A DNA stretch of 47,137 nucleotides. It comes from Mesorhizobium kowhaii (lineage in GTDB: Bacteria > Pseudomonadota > Alphaproteobacteria > Rhizobiales > Rhizobiaceae). Shown piece after piece: positions 36,727-45,293 of this stretch (its first letter is position 1; each line of letters opens with the position of its first letter). Made by a program: the position numbers and the translations under genes. Under the pieces are notes generated by a model, which was not told the DNA's origin, made no database searches, and saw only the letters and a list, made by a program, of their open reading frames with translations. Location of the stretch: contig NZ_MZXV01000043.1 in NCBI RefSeq assembly GCF_003253745.1, positions 1 through 47,137 of the forward strand, in the 5' to 3' direction.

Positions 36727-37482
36727 TCATTCGTCTTTCGCGGGACGGCGAAGCCGCAGGATGAGCACGGCGGCGAGTGCGGCGGCAAGGCCATACCAGG
36801 TCATCGCATATTGCAGATGGCTGTTCGGCAGGTCGATGATGGTGACGCCGCCGACCGGCAATCCGCCCGGGTTCGGCGTCTTGTCGGCGTCGATGAAGAT
36901 CGGCACCAGCGTGGCGCCCGCTGGCAGCCCGGCGCTCGCCGCCATCGCGTCGCGGTCCTTCCAGTAGAAGATGTTCTTCGCCACGTCATTGTCGGGAAGC
37001 ATCATCGACGGTTTTGCCAGCAGCGGGTTGCGGGCGAGGCCGGTGACCGTCACCTCGCCGGTCACCTGCCCCTTCGCGCGCTTGGCGGCATCCTTGAGAT
37101 CGTAGGGCACGAAGCCGCGATTGATCAGGACGAAGCGGCCATCGTCGAGGGCCAGCGGCGTGTAGACGTTGAAGCCGGCTTCGCCTTCCCAGGTGGCATA
37201 GAAATGCCGTTCGCCGGAATGCAGGAAGGTGCCGCTGACGGTCACCGGCGTATAGTCGACGTCTCCGGTCGAAGCGAATTCTCTTTCAACCTCGGCGAGC
37301 GGCCGCGGCACTGAGTGGGTGCGTTGGTCGATCGTCTGCAGAAGGCCTTCCTTCCAGTGCAGGCGCTGGACCTGCCAGGTGCCAAGCGCCAGCAGGATCA
37401 GCAGCAACACCAGGCCAAGGCCAAGCAGCAATGCCGTCCGTGGCCGCGAGCGGCCACCAGCTCTAATGGATGCCTCGCTCAT
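36727..37482 (-). CDS. SURF1 family cytochrome oxidase assembly protein
   Basis: A 251-residue inner-membrane protein with a helix at each end (about residues 17-36 and 225-245) and a periplasmic domain between, the SURF1 layout. The family pattern LGTWQVQRLHWKEGLL follows the first helix, and FVLINRGFVPYDLK and NSHLQYAMTWYGLA come later. SURF1 helps deliver heme a to subunit I. The ATG at 37480-37482 overlaps the DUF983 stop by 4 bases. It belongs to the oxidase assembly group. Confidence 0.94.
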   Translation of the reverse strand: MSEASIRAGGRSRPRTALLLGLGLVLLLILLALGTWQVQRLHWKEGLLQTIDQRTHSVPRPLAEVEREFASTGDVDYTPVTVSGTFLHSGERHFYATWEGEAGFNVYTPLALDDGRFVLINRGFVPYDLKDAAKRAKGQVTGEVTVTGLARNPLLAKPSMMLPDNDVAKNIFYWKDRDAMAASAGLPAGATLVPIFIDADKTPNPGGLPVGGVTIIDLPNSHLQYAMTWYGLAAALAAVLILRLRRPAKDE

Positions 37483-37865
37483 TCGCCGCGATCCAGCCGG
37501 CCCTCGGCCGCCTTGTTGCGGTATTGCAGCGTCAGCAGCACGCCCTTGATCAGCCGGAGCGCCGTCAGGCACAGCACGACAGCCAGCGGGATCCAGAGCA
37601 GCAGATGCAGCCAGAGCGGCGGGCTCAACGTCACCTCAACCCAGAGCGCCAGGCCGACGATGATGAAACCGATGATCAGGATGACGAAGACCGCCGGTCC
37701 GTCGCCGGCATCGGCGTAGGAATAGTCGAGGCCGCAATTGGTGCAGCGCTTGCCGACGGTGAGGAAGCCGGAAAACAGCCGCCCCTCGCCGCAGCGCGGG
37801 CAGCGGCCATGCAGGCCGGCCGAGATCGGCTCGATTGGCGGCCAGATCGCCTTGTCGTCGCTCAT
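37479..37865 (-). CDS. DUF983 zinc-ribbon membrane protein
   Basis: A 128-residue protein with an N-terminal zinc-ribbon (GRCPRCGEGRLF...CTNCGLDY) and two transmembrane helices (about residues 55-75 and 82-105). It matches DUF983, repeatedly found with cytochrome oxidase genes in alphaproteobacteria and assumed to help assembly, though its role is not established. The ATG is at 37863-37865, three bases after the L,D-transpeptidase stop, and it overlaps surf1 by 4. Confidence 0.92.
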   Translation of the reverse strand: MSDDKAIWPPIEPISAGLHGRCPRCGEGRLFSGFLTVGKRCTNCGLDYSYADAGDGPAVFVILIIGFIIVGLALWVEVTLSPPLWLHLLLWIPLAVVLCLTALRLIKGVLLTLQYRNKAAEGRLDRGE

Positions 37866-37868
37866 TGC

Positions 37869-38381
37869 TTACCGCTCGATCTCGATCGGTGTCCCATCGG
37901 CCACCATTGCCCAGATTTCGTCCATGTCGGAGTCCGTAACCGCAATACAGCCGTCGGTCCAGTCGACCAATTGTAGCAGCCAGCCCCACCAGCCGAAACC
38001 GTTTGGCTGGCCGTGGATCATGATCATGCCGCCCGCATCGACATTGCGTGCCTTCGCGGCCGCCAGATCGTCGGCATTGGGATAGGAGATGTGGATCGAC
38101 TTGTGGGCGATGCTGTTCGGGTTGCGCCAGTCGAGGACATAGCGCCCCTCGGGCGTGCGTTGATCGCCCTCCTGGTGCTTGTGCCCAAGCGGATCGCCGC
38201 CGAGCGTGATGCTGTAGCTTTGCAGGACCTTGCCGTCGCCGATCAGCTGCAGCCGCCGGTCCGACTTGTCGACACGCACCAGAGCGACTTTCTCACCAGC
38301 AAGGGCCGGCACTGTCGCGATCATGCACGCGCAAATGGCACAGAGAACAGTCAGCCGCATCGGCCATCGATCGGCGATCAT
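37869..38381 (-). CDS. L,D-transpeptidase family (YkuD-domain) protein
   Basis: A 170-residue exported protein with a signal peptide and a YkuD domain, which cross-links peptidoglycan or attaches lipoproteins through a cysteine thiol. The catalytic region shows MIMIHGQPNGFG followed by WTDGCIAVTD, giving the active-site histidine and cysteine (the usual SxGC reads TDGC). The domain also has RTPEGRYVLDWRN. The start is uncertain: ATG at 38379-38381, or at 38358-38360. Its placement between oxidase genes and DUF983 looks like an insertion into the cox cluster. Confidence 0.88.
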   Translation of the reverse strand: MIADRWPMRLTVLCAICACMIATVPALAGEKVALVRVDKSDRRLQLIGDGKVLQSYSITLGGDPLGHKHQEGDQRTPEGRYVLDWRNPNSIAHKSIHISYPNADDLAAAKARNVDAGGMIMIHGQPNGFGWWGWLLQLVDWTDGCIAVTDSDMDEIWAMVADGTPIEIER

Positions 38382-38435
38382 TGCGCCGAAATGAAGAAGG
38401 CGGCCACGTCGCCGCGGCCGCCTTCTCGAAATCCC

Positions 38436-38537
38436 TAGAGCCTGTTCCATCCCGATGAATCGGGATGGGGCTCTATCTCTTTGTTTTGAGCATGACCTTC
38501 TCCGAAAACCGGATTCCACTTTTCGGGGTCATGCTCA
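38436..38537. repeat. RIME-like palindromic repeat D (different mosaic)
   Basis: A 102-base element just past the coxC stop. Its left hairpin (38436-38475) runs from TAGAGCCTGTTCC to GGGGCTCTA around the palindrome CATCCCGATGAATCGGGATG. A shared CTCTTTGTTTTG linker follows. The right half is a second palindrome, GAGCATGACCTTCTCC through GGGGTCATGCTC (38488-38536). Its modules differ from those of A-C, as expected for a mosaic family. It may act as a terminator for the oxidase genes. Confidence 0.85.
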
Positions 38538-38545
38538 GGTCGAAA

Positions 38546-39427
38546 TCAGTGGGCTTCGATCACCGCGCCGACCGATCCCCAGACATAGATCGCTGAGAAC
38601 AGGAACAGCCAGACGACGTCGACGAAGTGCCAATACCAGGCGGCCGCCTCGAAGCCGAAATGCTGCTTGGGGGTGAAATCACCCTTCATCGCCCTGATCA
38701 GGCAGACAGCCAAGAAGATGGTGCCGATGATGACGTGGAAGCCATGGAAGCCGGTCGCCATGAAGAAGGTGGCGCCGTAGATGGAATCCTTGAAGGCGAA
38801 CGGAGCATGCATGTACTCGTAGGCCTGCACCATGGTGAACAGCATGCCGAGGCCGACGGTCAGCACAAGGCCGTTGATCAGCCCCTTGCGATCGCCATGG
38901 ATGAGCGAATGGTGTGCCCAGGTGACCGTGGTGCCCGACAGCAGCAGGATGATGGTGTTGTAGAGCGGCAGGTGGAAGGGATCGAGAACCTCCATGCCCT
39001 TCGGCGGCCAGACACCGCCGGTAAACGCGGTGCGGGCGTATTGCTGCGCCTCGCTCGGAAACAGGCTGGCGTCGAAGTAGGCCCAGAACCAGGCGACGAA
39101 GAACATCACCTCGGAGGCGATGAACATGATCATGCCGTAGCGCAGGTGCAGCGACACGACCCGCGTGTGATGGCCCTCATGCGCTTCCTTGATCGTGTCC
39201 GACCACCAGGCAAACATGGTGTAGAGGACTATCGCCAGGCCGATGAAGAACAGCCACGGATTGGCGATGTTGAAGCCGAAGATCGGGAAGTCGCCGGCCT
39301 TGAGATACTGCATCAGGCAGACGCCGCCGATCGCGGTCACCAGCGCGCCGATGGACCCCAGGAAAGGCCATGGGCTCGGGTCGACGAGATGGTAGTCATG
39401 GTGTGGTTTTGCGTGCGCGTCTGCCAT
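38546..39427 (-). CDS. ctaE: Cytochrome c oxidase subunit III
   Basis: A 293-residue membrane protein with seven helices, subunit III of the aa3 oxidase, which stabilises the complex. Family patterns are HDYHLVDPSPWPFLGSIGA at the start, MFIASEVMFFVAWFWAYFDASLFP in the middle, and TGFHGFHVIIGTIFL and WYWHFVDVVWLFLF near the end. The ATG is at 39425-39427, one base after the ctaG stop. It closes the main oxidase cluster; repeat D follows. Confidence 0.97.
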   Translation of the reverse strand: MADAHAKPHHDYHLVDPSPWPFLGSIGALVTAIGGVCLMQYLKAGDFPIFGFNIANPWLFFIGLAIVLYTMFAWWSDTIKEAHEGHHTRVVSLHLRYGMIMFIASEVMFFVAWFWAYFDASLFPSEAQQYARTAFTGGVWPPKGMEVLDPFHLPLYNTIILLLSGTTVTWAHHSLIHGDRKGLINGLVLTVGLGMLFTMVQAYEYMHAPFAFKDSIYGATFFMATGFHGFHVIIGTIFLAVCLIRAMKGDFTPKQHFGFEAAAWYWHFVDVVWLFLFSAIYVWGSVGAVIEAH

Positions 39428-39428
39428 A

Positions 39429-40058
39429 TCAACCCCCGAGATTTGCTTCGGTATTCGAAATTGTCTTGCTGCTGCCTTGGACCGGCACTGATGACGCGAC
39501 CGGCTTGCTCTTCTCGACCGGGAACATCGTATAGGACAGGGTGATTGTCTTCACGTCCTTCAGTTCCGGTACATTCACGATATCGGGATCCACATAGAAC
39601 ACGACCGGCATGTCCAGCGTCTCGCCGGGCTTCAGCGTTGTATCGGTGAAGCAGAAGCACTCGACCTTGTTGAAGTAGGGACCCGCCAGTTCCGGCTGCA
39701 CATTGAAGGTGGCGCGGCCGGTAACCGGGCGATCGAACTTGTTGGTGGCCTGGTAGTGCGCCTGCACCGTCTCGCCGATCTTCATCGTCATCGAACGATC
39801 GACCGGCTGGAAATCCCACGGCACGCCGGCGATGTTGGCGTCGAAACGGACAACGATGTCACGGTCGAGCACCCGGTTGGCATATTGCTGTGTGGCGCGT
39901 CGCGTGGTGCCGCCATAGCCCGTCGCCTGGCAGAACATCTTGTAGAGCGGCACCGCTGCATAGGCCATGCCAATCATGCCGCCGAAGAAGGCAAGGCAGA
40001 CAAACGCGACGACGCGGTTGGTGTTCTTCCTGCTGGCGGTCACCGTGTCCTGGCTCAT
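39429..40058 (-). CDS. ctaG: Cytochrome c oxidase assembly protein CtaG/Cox11
   Basis: A 209-residue copper chaperone for the CuB site of subunit I. It has one N-terminal transmembrane helix (about residues 14-33) and a periplasmic domain with the copper-binding motif ECFCFTDTTLKPGE. PLYKMFCQATGYGGTT follows the helix, as in the family. The ATG is at 40056-40058, seven bases after coxF, and the stop is one base from ctaE. Confidence 0.96.
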   Translation of the reverse strand: MSQDTVTASRKNTNRVVAFVCLAFFGGMIGMAYAAVPLYKMFCQATGYGGTTRRATQQYANRVLDRDIVVRFDANIAGVPWDFQPVDRSMTMKIGETVQAHYQATNKFDRPVTGRATFNVQPELAGPYFNKVECFCFTDTTLKPGETLDMPVVFYVDPDIVNVPELKDVKTITLSYTMFPVEKSKPVASSVPVQGSSKTISNTEANLGG

Positions 40059-40065
40059 CGCGTCC

Positions 40066-40230
40066 TCACATCGAGCCGGGGTGATGACCGAATTTCACGA
40101 TCGTCGCGATGTAGAAAATGATCACCAGCACCGCCAGCGCCAGGCCGATGGCGACAGAACGATTGCGCCTGGCTTTCCTCTGCCGCTCGGTCAGCGTGAT
40201 CAGCTCGAGCTTTTCTTCGATCATGGTCAT
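40066..40230 (-). CDS. CoxF-like small membrane protein
   Basis: A 54-residue protein, MTMIEEKLELITLTERQR and so on, with one transmembrane helix (about residues 25-43, AIGLALAVLVIIFYIATIV) and a short C-terminal tail KFGHHPGSM. It lies between ctaB and ctaG, the usual place of coxF in rhizobial oxidase clusters. Its ATG overlaps the ctaB stop by 4 bases (ATGA), and its stop is 7 bases before ctaG. A second ATG two codons in is possible. Its small size makes it easily missed. The function is unproven, presumably oxidase assembly. Confidence 0.85.
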   Translation of the reverse strand: MTMIEEKLELITLTERQRKARRNRSVAIGLALAVLVIIFYIATIVKFGHHPGSM

Positions 40231-41171
40231 GCACCACCCATGGCAAGAGCGCGCTCGACGACGCTGTCGGCGAGATAGGCGGCGAAGATGGCGAAGAGGT
40301 AGAGCAGCGAATAGGCGAACAAGGCCTTGGCCGGCTTCATCACGCGGTCATCGTCGGCCATGCCAAGCACTTTCCACGCGTACCAGACAAAACCCAACCC
40401 AAGCAGCATGGCGGCGACGCCATAGACCGGCGTGGTGTAGCCCAGGATCCATGGCAGCACGCCGACTGGCGCCAGCAGCAGCGCGTAGGCAAAGATCTGG
40501 CGGCGGGTCGAAGCCTGGCCGGCGACATTCGGCATCATCGGAATGCCGGCGCGGGCATAGTCCTCGGACTTGAACAGCGCCAGCGCCCAGAAATGCGGCG
40601 GTGTCCACAGGAAGATGATCAGGAACAGGACAAAGCTTTCCAGGCTGACGCTTCCGGTTACCGCGGCCCAGCCGATGACCGGCGGAATGGCGCCGGCGGC
40701 GCCGCCGATGACGATGTTCTGCGGCGTCCAGCGCTTCAGCCACATCGTATAGACGACGGCATAGAAGAAGATGGTGAAGGCCAGCAGCGTCGCCGACAGC
40801 CAGTTGACCAGCACGCCCAGCGTCATCACCGACAACACCGACAGCACCAGCCCGAAACTCAGCGCTTCGCCCGGCCGGATGCGGCCGGCCGGCACCGGAC
40901 GAGAGGCGGTGCGCGTCATCACCGCGTCGATGTCGGCGTCATACCACATGTTGAGCGCGCCGGAGGCCCCGGCGCCGATGGCAATCGACAGGATGGCGAT
41001 CACCGCAAGCAACGGATTGATGGTCACCGGGGCTGCGACCAGTCCGACGAAGGCCGTGAATACCACCAGCGACATGACGCGCGGCTTCAGCAGGGCGAAG
41101 AAATCGCCCGCCGTCGCTTCCGACATGCGGAAGCCCGCTTCGTCAATGCTGGTTTCGTCGACTAGGGCCAT
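40227..41171 (-). CDS. ctaB: Protoheme IX farnesyltransferase (heme O synthase)
   Basis: A 314-residue polytopic membrane protein that adds a farnesyl group to heme b, giving heme O for the oxidase. The prenyl-diphosphate-binding motif is in NMWYDADIDAVMTRTASRPVPAG, and the second, YDRDxxD-like, region is WTPPHFWALALFKSEDYARAGIPMMP. About nine helices are predicted. The ATG is at 41169-41171, 77 bases after ctaD. The farnesyl donor links it to the isoprenoid pathway gene ispH nearby. Confidence 0.96.
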   Translation of the reverse strand: MALVDETSIDEAGFRMSEATAGDFFALLKPRVMSLVVFTAFVGLVAAPVTINPLLAVIAILSIAIGAGASGALNMWYDADIDAVMTRTASRPVPAGRIRPGEALSFGLVLSVLSVMTLGVLVNWLSATLLAFTIFFYAVVYTMWLKRWTPQNIVIGGAAGAIPPVIGWAAVTGSVSLESFVLFLIIFLWTPPHFWALALFKSEDYARAGIPMMPNVAGQASTRRQIFAYALLLAPVGVLPWILGYTTPVYGVAAMLLGLGFVWYAWKVLGMADDDRVMKPAKALFAYSLLYLFAIFAAYLADSVVERALAMGGA

Positions 41172-41248
41172 GCGTACTCAAGTCCATCATTCCGTTTGGC
41201 CAAAACCGCCGGCGGGCCGGCGGTTTCGATTCCAAGGAGGCTGCCGCC

Positions 41249-42901
41249 TTACTTGATCTTCGGCAGTTGCTCCCACTGGTGGAACGGCGGCGGCGAAGGC
41301 AGCTGCCATTCCAGTGTCGTGGCGCCTTCGCCCCACGGATTGGCGCCGGCGACCCGCTTCTTCTGGAAAGCCTCAAACACACCGTAAAGGAAGATCGCGA
41401 CACCGACGGCCGAGATATACGAGCCGTAGGACGACACCATGTTCCAGCCGGCAAACGCGTCGGGATAGTCGATGGTGCGGCGCGGCATGCCGGCAAGGCC
41501 GAGGAAATGCTGCGGGAAGAAGATCAGGTTGACGCCGACGAAGGTGACCCAGAAATGGGTGTTGGCGATGGCGAAGGAATACATGTAGCCGGTCATCTTC
41601 GGGAACCAGTAGTACCAGCCGGCGAAGATGGCGAAGACCGCGCCCAGCGACAGCACGTAGTGGAAGTGCGCGATCACGAAATAGGTGTCGTGCAGCGAGC
41701 GGTCGAGACCTGCATTGGCCAGCTGGACGCCAGTGACGCCGCCAATCGTGAACAGGAAGATGAAACCCAAAGCCCACAGCATCGGCGGCTTCAGCGAAAT
41801 CGATCCGCCCCACATCGTGGCGATCCAGGAGAAGATCTTCACGCCCGTCGGCACGGCGATGACCATCGTGGCGAAGACGAAGTAGCGCTGCGTGTCGAGC
41901 GACAGGCCGGTCGTGTACATGTGGTGGGCCCAGACGATGAAACCGACCGCGCCGATGGCGACCATCGCGTAGGCCATACCAAGGTAGCCGAACACCGGTT
42001 TCTTCGAGAAGGTCGAGACGATGTGGCTGATGATGCCGAAGCCCGGCAGGATCAGGATGTAGACTTCCGGGTGACCGAAGAACCAGAACAGGTGCTGGAA
42101 CAGGATCGGATCGCCGCCGCCATCGGGCGCGAAGAAGGTCGTGCCGAAGTTGCGGTCGGTCAAGAGCATGGTGATGCCGCCGGCAAGCACCGGGAGCGAC
42201 AACAGCAGCAGGAAGGCGGTGACCAGCACCGACCAGGCGAACAGCGGCATCTTGTGCATCGTCATGCCCGGCGCGCGCATGTTGAAGATGGTGGTGATGA
42301 AGTTGATGGCGCCAAGGATCGACGAGGCGCCGGCAATGTGGATCGACAGGATCGCCAGATCCATCGCCGGCCCGGGCTGACCCGAAGTCGACAGCGGCGG
42401 ATAAAGCGTCCAGCCGCCGCCGACGCCATAGGCGCCGGGCGCGCTCGGCATGAAGGCCGAGGCGATCAAAAGCAGGAAGGCCGGCGGCAGCAGCCAGAAC
42501 GAGATGTTGTTCATGCGCGGGAAGGCCATGTCAGGCGCACCGATCATGATCGGCACCATCCAGTTGGCGAAACCGCCGATCAGGGCCGGCATGACCATGA
42601 AGAAGATCATGATCAGCGCGTGCGCGGTGGCGAAGGCGTTGTACATGCTCTTGCCGCCGTCGATCGCGGCATCACCGTTCATGCCGTAGACCATCTGCGC
42701 GAGGCCACTGAAAATCTGGATCCCCGGCTCTTGCAGCTCCATGCGGATGGCGACCGACAAGGCACCGCCGACGATGCCGGCGAAGATCGCAAAGATCAGA
42801 TAAAGCGTGCCGATGTCCTTGTGGTTGGTGGAATACACCCACCGGACCCAGCCGTGATACGGCTTGTGGTCGTGGTCGTCGTGAGCTGCAGCGCCTGCCA
42901 T
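41249..42901 (-). CDS. ctaD: Cytochrome c oxidase subunit I
   Basis: A 550-residue membrane protein with twelve helices, carrying heme a and the heme a3-CuB site where oxygen is reduced. Diagnostic parts are STNHKDIGTLYLIFA at the start, HALIMIFFMVMPALIGGF (heme a ligand), the CuB/tyrosine cross-link region WFFGHPEVYILILPGFG, and the second CuB histidines in WAHHMYTTGL, followed by DTYFVIAHFHYVLS. The C-terminus has PRRTIDYPDAF. The ATG at 42899-42901 has GGAGCGG upstream and was preferred over an open extension to 42940. Confidence 0.98.
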   Translation of the reverse strand: MAGAAAHDDHDHKPYHGWVRWVYSTNHKDIGTLYLIFAIFAGIVGGALSVAIRMELQEPGIQIFSGLAQMVYGMNGDAAIDGGKSMYNAFATAHALIMIFFMVMPALIGGFANWMVPIMIGAPDMAFPRMNNISFWLLPPAFLLLIASAFMPSAPGAYGVGGGWTLYPPLSTSGQPGPAMDLAILSIHIAGASSILGAINFITTIFNMRAPGMTMHKMPLFAWSVLVTAFLLLLSLPVLAGGITMLLTDRNFGTTFFAPDGGGDPILFQHLFWFFGHPEVYILILPGFGIISHIVSTFSKKPVFGYLGMAYAMVAIGAVGFIVWAHHMYTTGLSLDTQRYFVFATMVIAVPTGVKIFSWIATMWGGSISLKPPMLWALGFIFLFTIGGVTGVQLANAGLDRSLHDTYFVIAHFHYVLSLGAVFAIFAGWYYWFPKMTGYMYSFAIANTHFWVTFVGVNLIFFPQHFLGLAGMPRRTIDYPDAFAGWNMVSSYGSYISAVGVAIFLYGVFEAFQKKRVAGANPWGEGATTLEWQLPSPPPFHQWEQLPKIK

Positions 42902-42939
42902 GTTCCGCTCCGTTCCCTGATCTCTTATTGGCCGCGGCA

Positions 42940-43815
42940 TCAGTTGCCGGCGGCCGCTACCTTGTTCTGGCCGTCGACCTCAGCCATCAGCGCCTTGTTG
43001 GCGCCGGGCAGGTTGGTTTTGGCCTCCGCCAGCCAGCTTTTGAATTGTGCGTCGGAGACGACGCGGATGGCGATCGGCATGAAAGCGTGATCCTTGCCGC
43101 AGAGCTGCGAGCACTGGCCGTAGTAGAGGCCTTCCTTTTCGGCCTTGAACCAGGTCTCGTTGGTGCGACCGGGAACCGCGTCCATCTTGATGCCGAACGC
43201 CGGCATGGCGAAGGAGTGGATCACGTCCGTTGCCGTCACCAGGACGCGGGTCATGGTGTTGACCGGCACAACCATCTCGTTGTCGACGGCGAGCAGGCGC
43301 GGATAGACCTTGCGATCTTCCTTGCCGGCAGCTGCCCGGTCGGCGTCCTGCAGGATCGCGGAATTGAAGGAAATCGTGTTCTCGGTCTGGTATTCGTAGT
43401 CCCAGTTCCACTGGTTGCCGGTCGCCTTGACGGTCAGCTTTGCGTCTTCCGGCGGCGTGTATTGCGCGGTCAGCAGCTGGAACGAAGGAATGGCGATGCA
43501 GAGCAGGATGACGACCGGGCCGACGGTCCAGATCACCTCGATCAGCGTGTTGTGGCTGGTCTTTGACGGGACCGGGTTCACGCTCGCGCGGAATTTGATG
43601 ATGCAGTAGGCGAGAAGAAACAGCACCAGGGCGGTGATCGGGATGATGAACCAGAGCGTGTAGTTCCCGAACCACTCGATCTGCCGCATCATATCGGTCG
43701 CCGGCGCCTGGAAGCCGGTCTGCCAATCCCTGGGCTGATCGGCATGGGCGGATGCGCCGGCGAAAAACGTGGCAGCGGCAATTGCGCCTGCTAGGAATTT
43801 TCTCATCGCCCTCAT
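42940..43815 (-). CDS. ctaC: Cytochrome c oxidase subunit II
   Basis: A 291-residue protein with a signal peptide (MRAMRKFLAGAIAAATFFAGASAHA), two helices and a periplasmic CuA domain that accepts electrons from cytochrome c. The CuA ligands are in CSQLCGKDHAFMPI (C235, C239, H243, M246), with the earlier histidine in ATDVIHSFAMPAFGIK. The aromatic electron-entry patch GNQWNWDYEY is intact. The ATG at 43813-43815 has GGGAG before it; a second ATG three codons in is possible. It is first in the oxidase cluster, 38 bases before ctaD. Confidence 0.97.
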   Translation of the reverse strand: MRAMRKFLAGAIAAATFFAGASAHADQPRDWQTGFQAPATDMMRQIEWFGNYTLWFIIPITALVLFLLAYCIIKFRASVNPVPSKTSHNTLIEVIWTVGPVVILLCIAIPSFQLLTAQYTPPEDAKLTVKATGNQWNWDYEYQTENTISFNSAILQDADRAAAGKEDRKVYPRLLAVDNEMVVPVNTMTRVLVTATDVIHSFAMPAFGIKMDAVPGRTNETWFKAEKEGLYYGQCSQLCGKDHAFMPIAIRVVSDAQFKSWLAEAKTNLPGANKALMAEVDGQNKVAAAGN

Positions 43816-44181
43816 CGTCTCCCAGTTCCTCGCGGCTGTGCCCACGAGAATATCGAACAATGCCGGGACGGGAATCCCGACAGTCTCAAGGTGGTTCAAA
43901 CCATACTCTTTTTCCCTCCGCAAGAAAGGAGCGGGCGAAACCGTGCGGCATTTTTGCGCGCAAGCCCGGATGTGCCTTTGAAGGCAACGGCAACGGTCCC
44001 GAATCGCATATGTTCGGCCAATGGCCACATTCCTGCGGGCCGGGCGTACCAACGTCGCAATTCGGGCGAAATTGGCAGGGAAAAGCGCCGTATTGGCTTT
44101 TTCGGGGCAGACCGGTTGCGGTCTCGTCCTTTACTTGGCTTTGGCGCGGCTTAAAGTGCCGTGATTCGCAATGGAGCCGTC
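43816..44181. other. Divergent promoter region between coxB and ialB, no gene
   Basis: A 366-base region with no credible coding frame. It holds the palindromes CGGGAATCCCG (43869-43879, which includes a GANTC methylation site) and TGGTTCAAACCA (43892-43903) upstream of coxB, and a hairpin GACCG-GTTG-CGGTC (44110-44123) upstream of ialB. A -35/-10 pair could not be assigned with confidence. Confidence 0.45.
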
Positions 44182-44706
44182 ATGAACTCTTGGCTTTCGA
44201 GAACCTTGGCGAAGGTCATCTTTCTCGCCGCCTTGTCCGCGATGGGCCTGTACGGCACGGCCAATGCCGCGCAACCGAGCGGCACCGTTCGCTCGACGCA
44301 TGGCGCGTGGTCGATCATCTGCGACACACCGGCCGGCGCCAGCTCCGAGCAATGCGTGATGATGCAGAACGTCGTCGCCGAGGACCGCCCGGAGATGGGG
44401 CTGTCGGTGGTCGTGCTGCGCACCGCCGACAACAAGGCGGAGATCCTGCGCGTGCTGGCGCCGCTTGGCGTGCTTTTGCCCAACGGGCTCGGCCTCAATG
44501 TCGACGGCAAGGATATCGGCCGCGCCTATTTCGTGCGCTGCTTCCAGGACGGCTGCTATGCCGAAGTCATTCTCGAAAAGCCTCTGCTCGACACGCTGAA
44601 GACCGGTACGTCGGCCACCTTTATCGTCTTCCAGACCCCGGAAGAAGGCATCGGCATCCCCGTCGACCTCAAGGGTTTCGCCGACGGTTTCGCCGCCCTG
44701 CCCTGA
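44182..44706 (+). CDS. ialB: Invasion-associated locus B family protein
   Basis: A 174-residue exported protein with a signal peptide (LAKVIFLAALSAMGLYGTANAA) and an IalB domain, named from Bartonella, where it affects erythrocyte invasion. In rhizobia its role is unknown, presumably in the periplasm. Domain features are HGAWSIICD, EQCVMMQNV and RCFQDGCYAEVIL, with four cysteines likely paired in disulfides. The ATG at 44182 follows GGAG. It is divergent from coxB. Confidence 0.9.
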   Translation: MNSWLSRTLAKVIFLAALSAMGLYGTANAAQPSGTVRSTHGAWSIICDTPAGASSEQCVMMQNVVAEDRPEMGLSVVVLRTADNKAEILRVLAPLGVLLPNGLGLNVDGKDIGRAYFVRCFQDGCYAEVILEKPLLDTLKTGTSATFIVFQTPEEGIGIPVDLKGFADGFAALP

Positions 44707-44716
44707 GCCTGACTGT

Positions 44717-45208
44717 TTGGCCTTGAAACTGCTCGATCCGGACGATTTCGAGATCTTCAAGCGAATTCGCCTGGAGGCCTTGCGCGCTGCTCCCGAAGCC
44801 TTCGCCAGCAGCGCATCGGATTGGGAAAGTCTCCCTGACGAGGAGTGGCGTCGGCGCCTGACAACCAACCCGGTCGTCGTCAGCTTCCGGGGCGAGGAGC
44901 CTGTCGGCATGATGGGCCTGATGCGGCAGCAGGGCAGCAAGATGGCGCACCGCGCCACCATCATCATGGTCTATTTGCGCGACAGCGAGCGTGGCGGCGG
45001 ACACGCCGTCGCGATGCTCAATCTGCTGCTCGATCATGCCCGCGCATCGGGCATAAGGCAGGTCGAGCTGGCTGTAAGCGCGGAAAATCCAGCCGCCATA
45101 CGATTTTATCAACGCGAAGGCTTTCACGAAATTGGCTGCATACCTGCAGGCTTTCTTCATGAGGGCCGGGAGATCGACGAAATCGTGATGGCGCGCCGCC
45201 TGACATAG
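44717..45208 (+). CDS. GNAT acetyltransferase
   Basis: A 163-residue single GNAT domain with the acetyl-CoA-binding region VYLRDSERGGGHAVAMLNLLLDHARASG and the following strand VELAVSAENPAAIRFYQREGFHEIG. The motif reads GGGHAVA in place of the usual RGxGxG/A, so the pyrophosphate loop is altered but recognisable. The substrate is unknown. The start is taken as TTG at 44717, ten bases after ialB; a second TTG at 44723 is possible. It may be co-transcribed with ialB. Confidence 0.83.
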   Translation: MALKLLDPDDFEIFKRIRLEALRAAPEAFASSASDWESLPDEEWRRRLTTNPVVVSFRGEEPVGMMGLMRQQGSKMAHRATIIMVYLRDSERGGGHAVAMLNLLLDHARASGIRQVELAVSAENPAAIRFYQREGFHEIGCIPAGFLHEGREIDEIVMARRLT

Positions 45209-45293
45209 GATCCGCCGTGTTCCATCGTGAGGATTGCCGAACGGCGCCCTGGCGCCTACATCCGGTAAAACCGCTTATTGAAGGGCCCGCGCC

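Noticed and set aside
41267..43090. 607-codon forward open frame opposite ctaD
   Set aside because: It is antisense to cytochrome oxidase subunit I, with a charged, low-complexity translation (runs of D, H, R, Q) and no domain.
44669..45160. 163-codon reverse open frame opposite the GNAT gene
   Set aside because: It is antisense to a recognisable acetyltransferase and shows no domain of its own.
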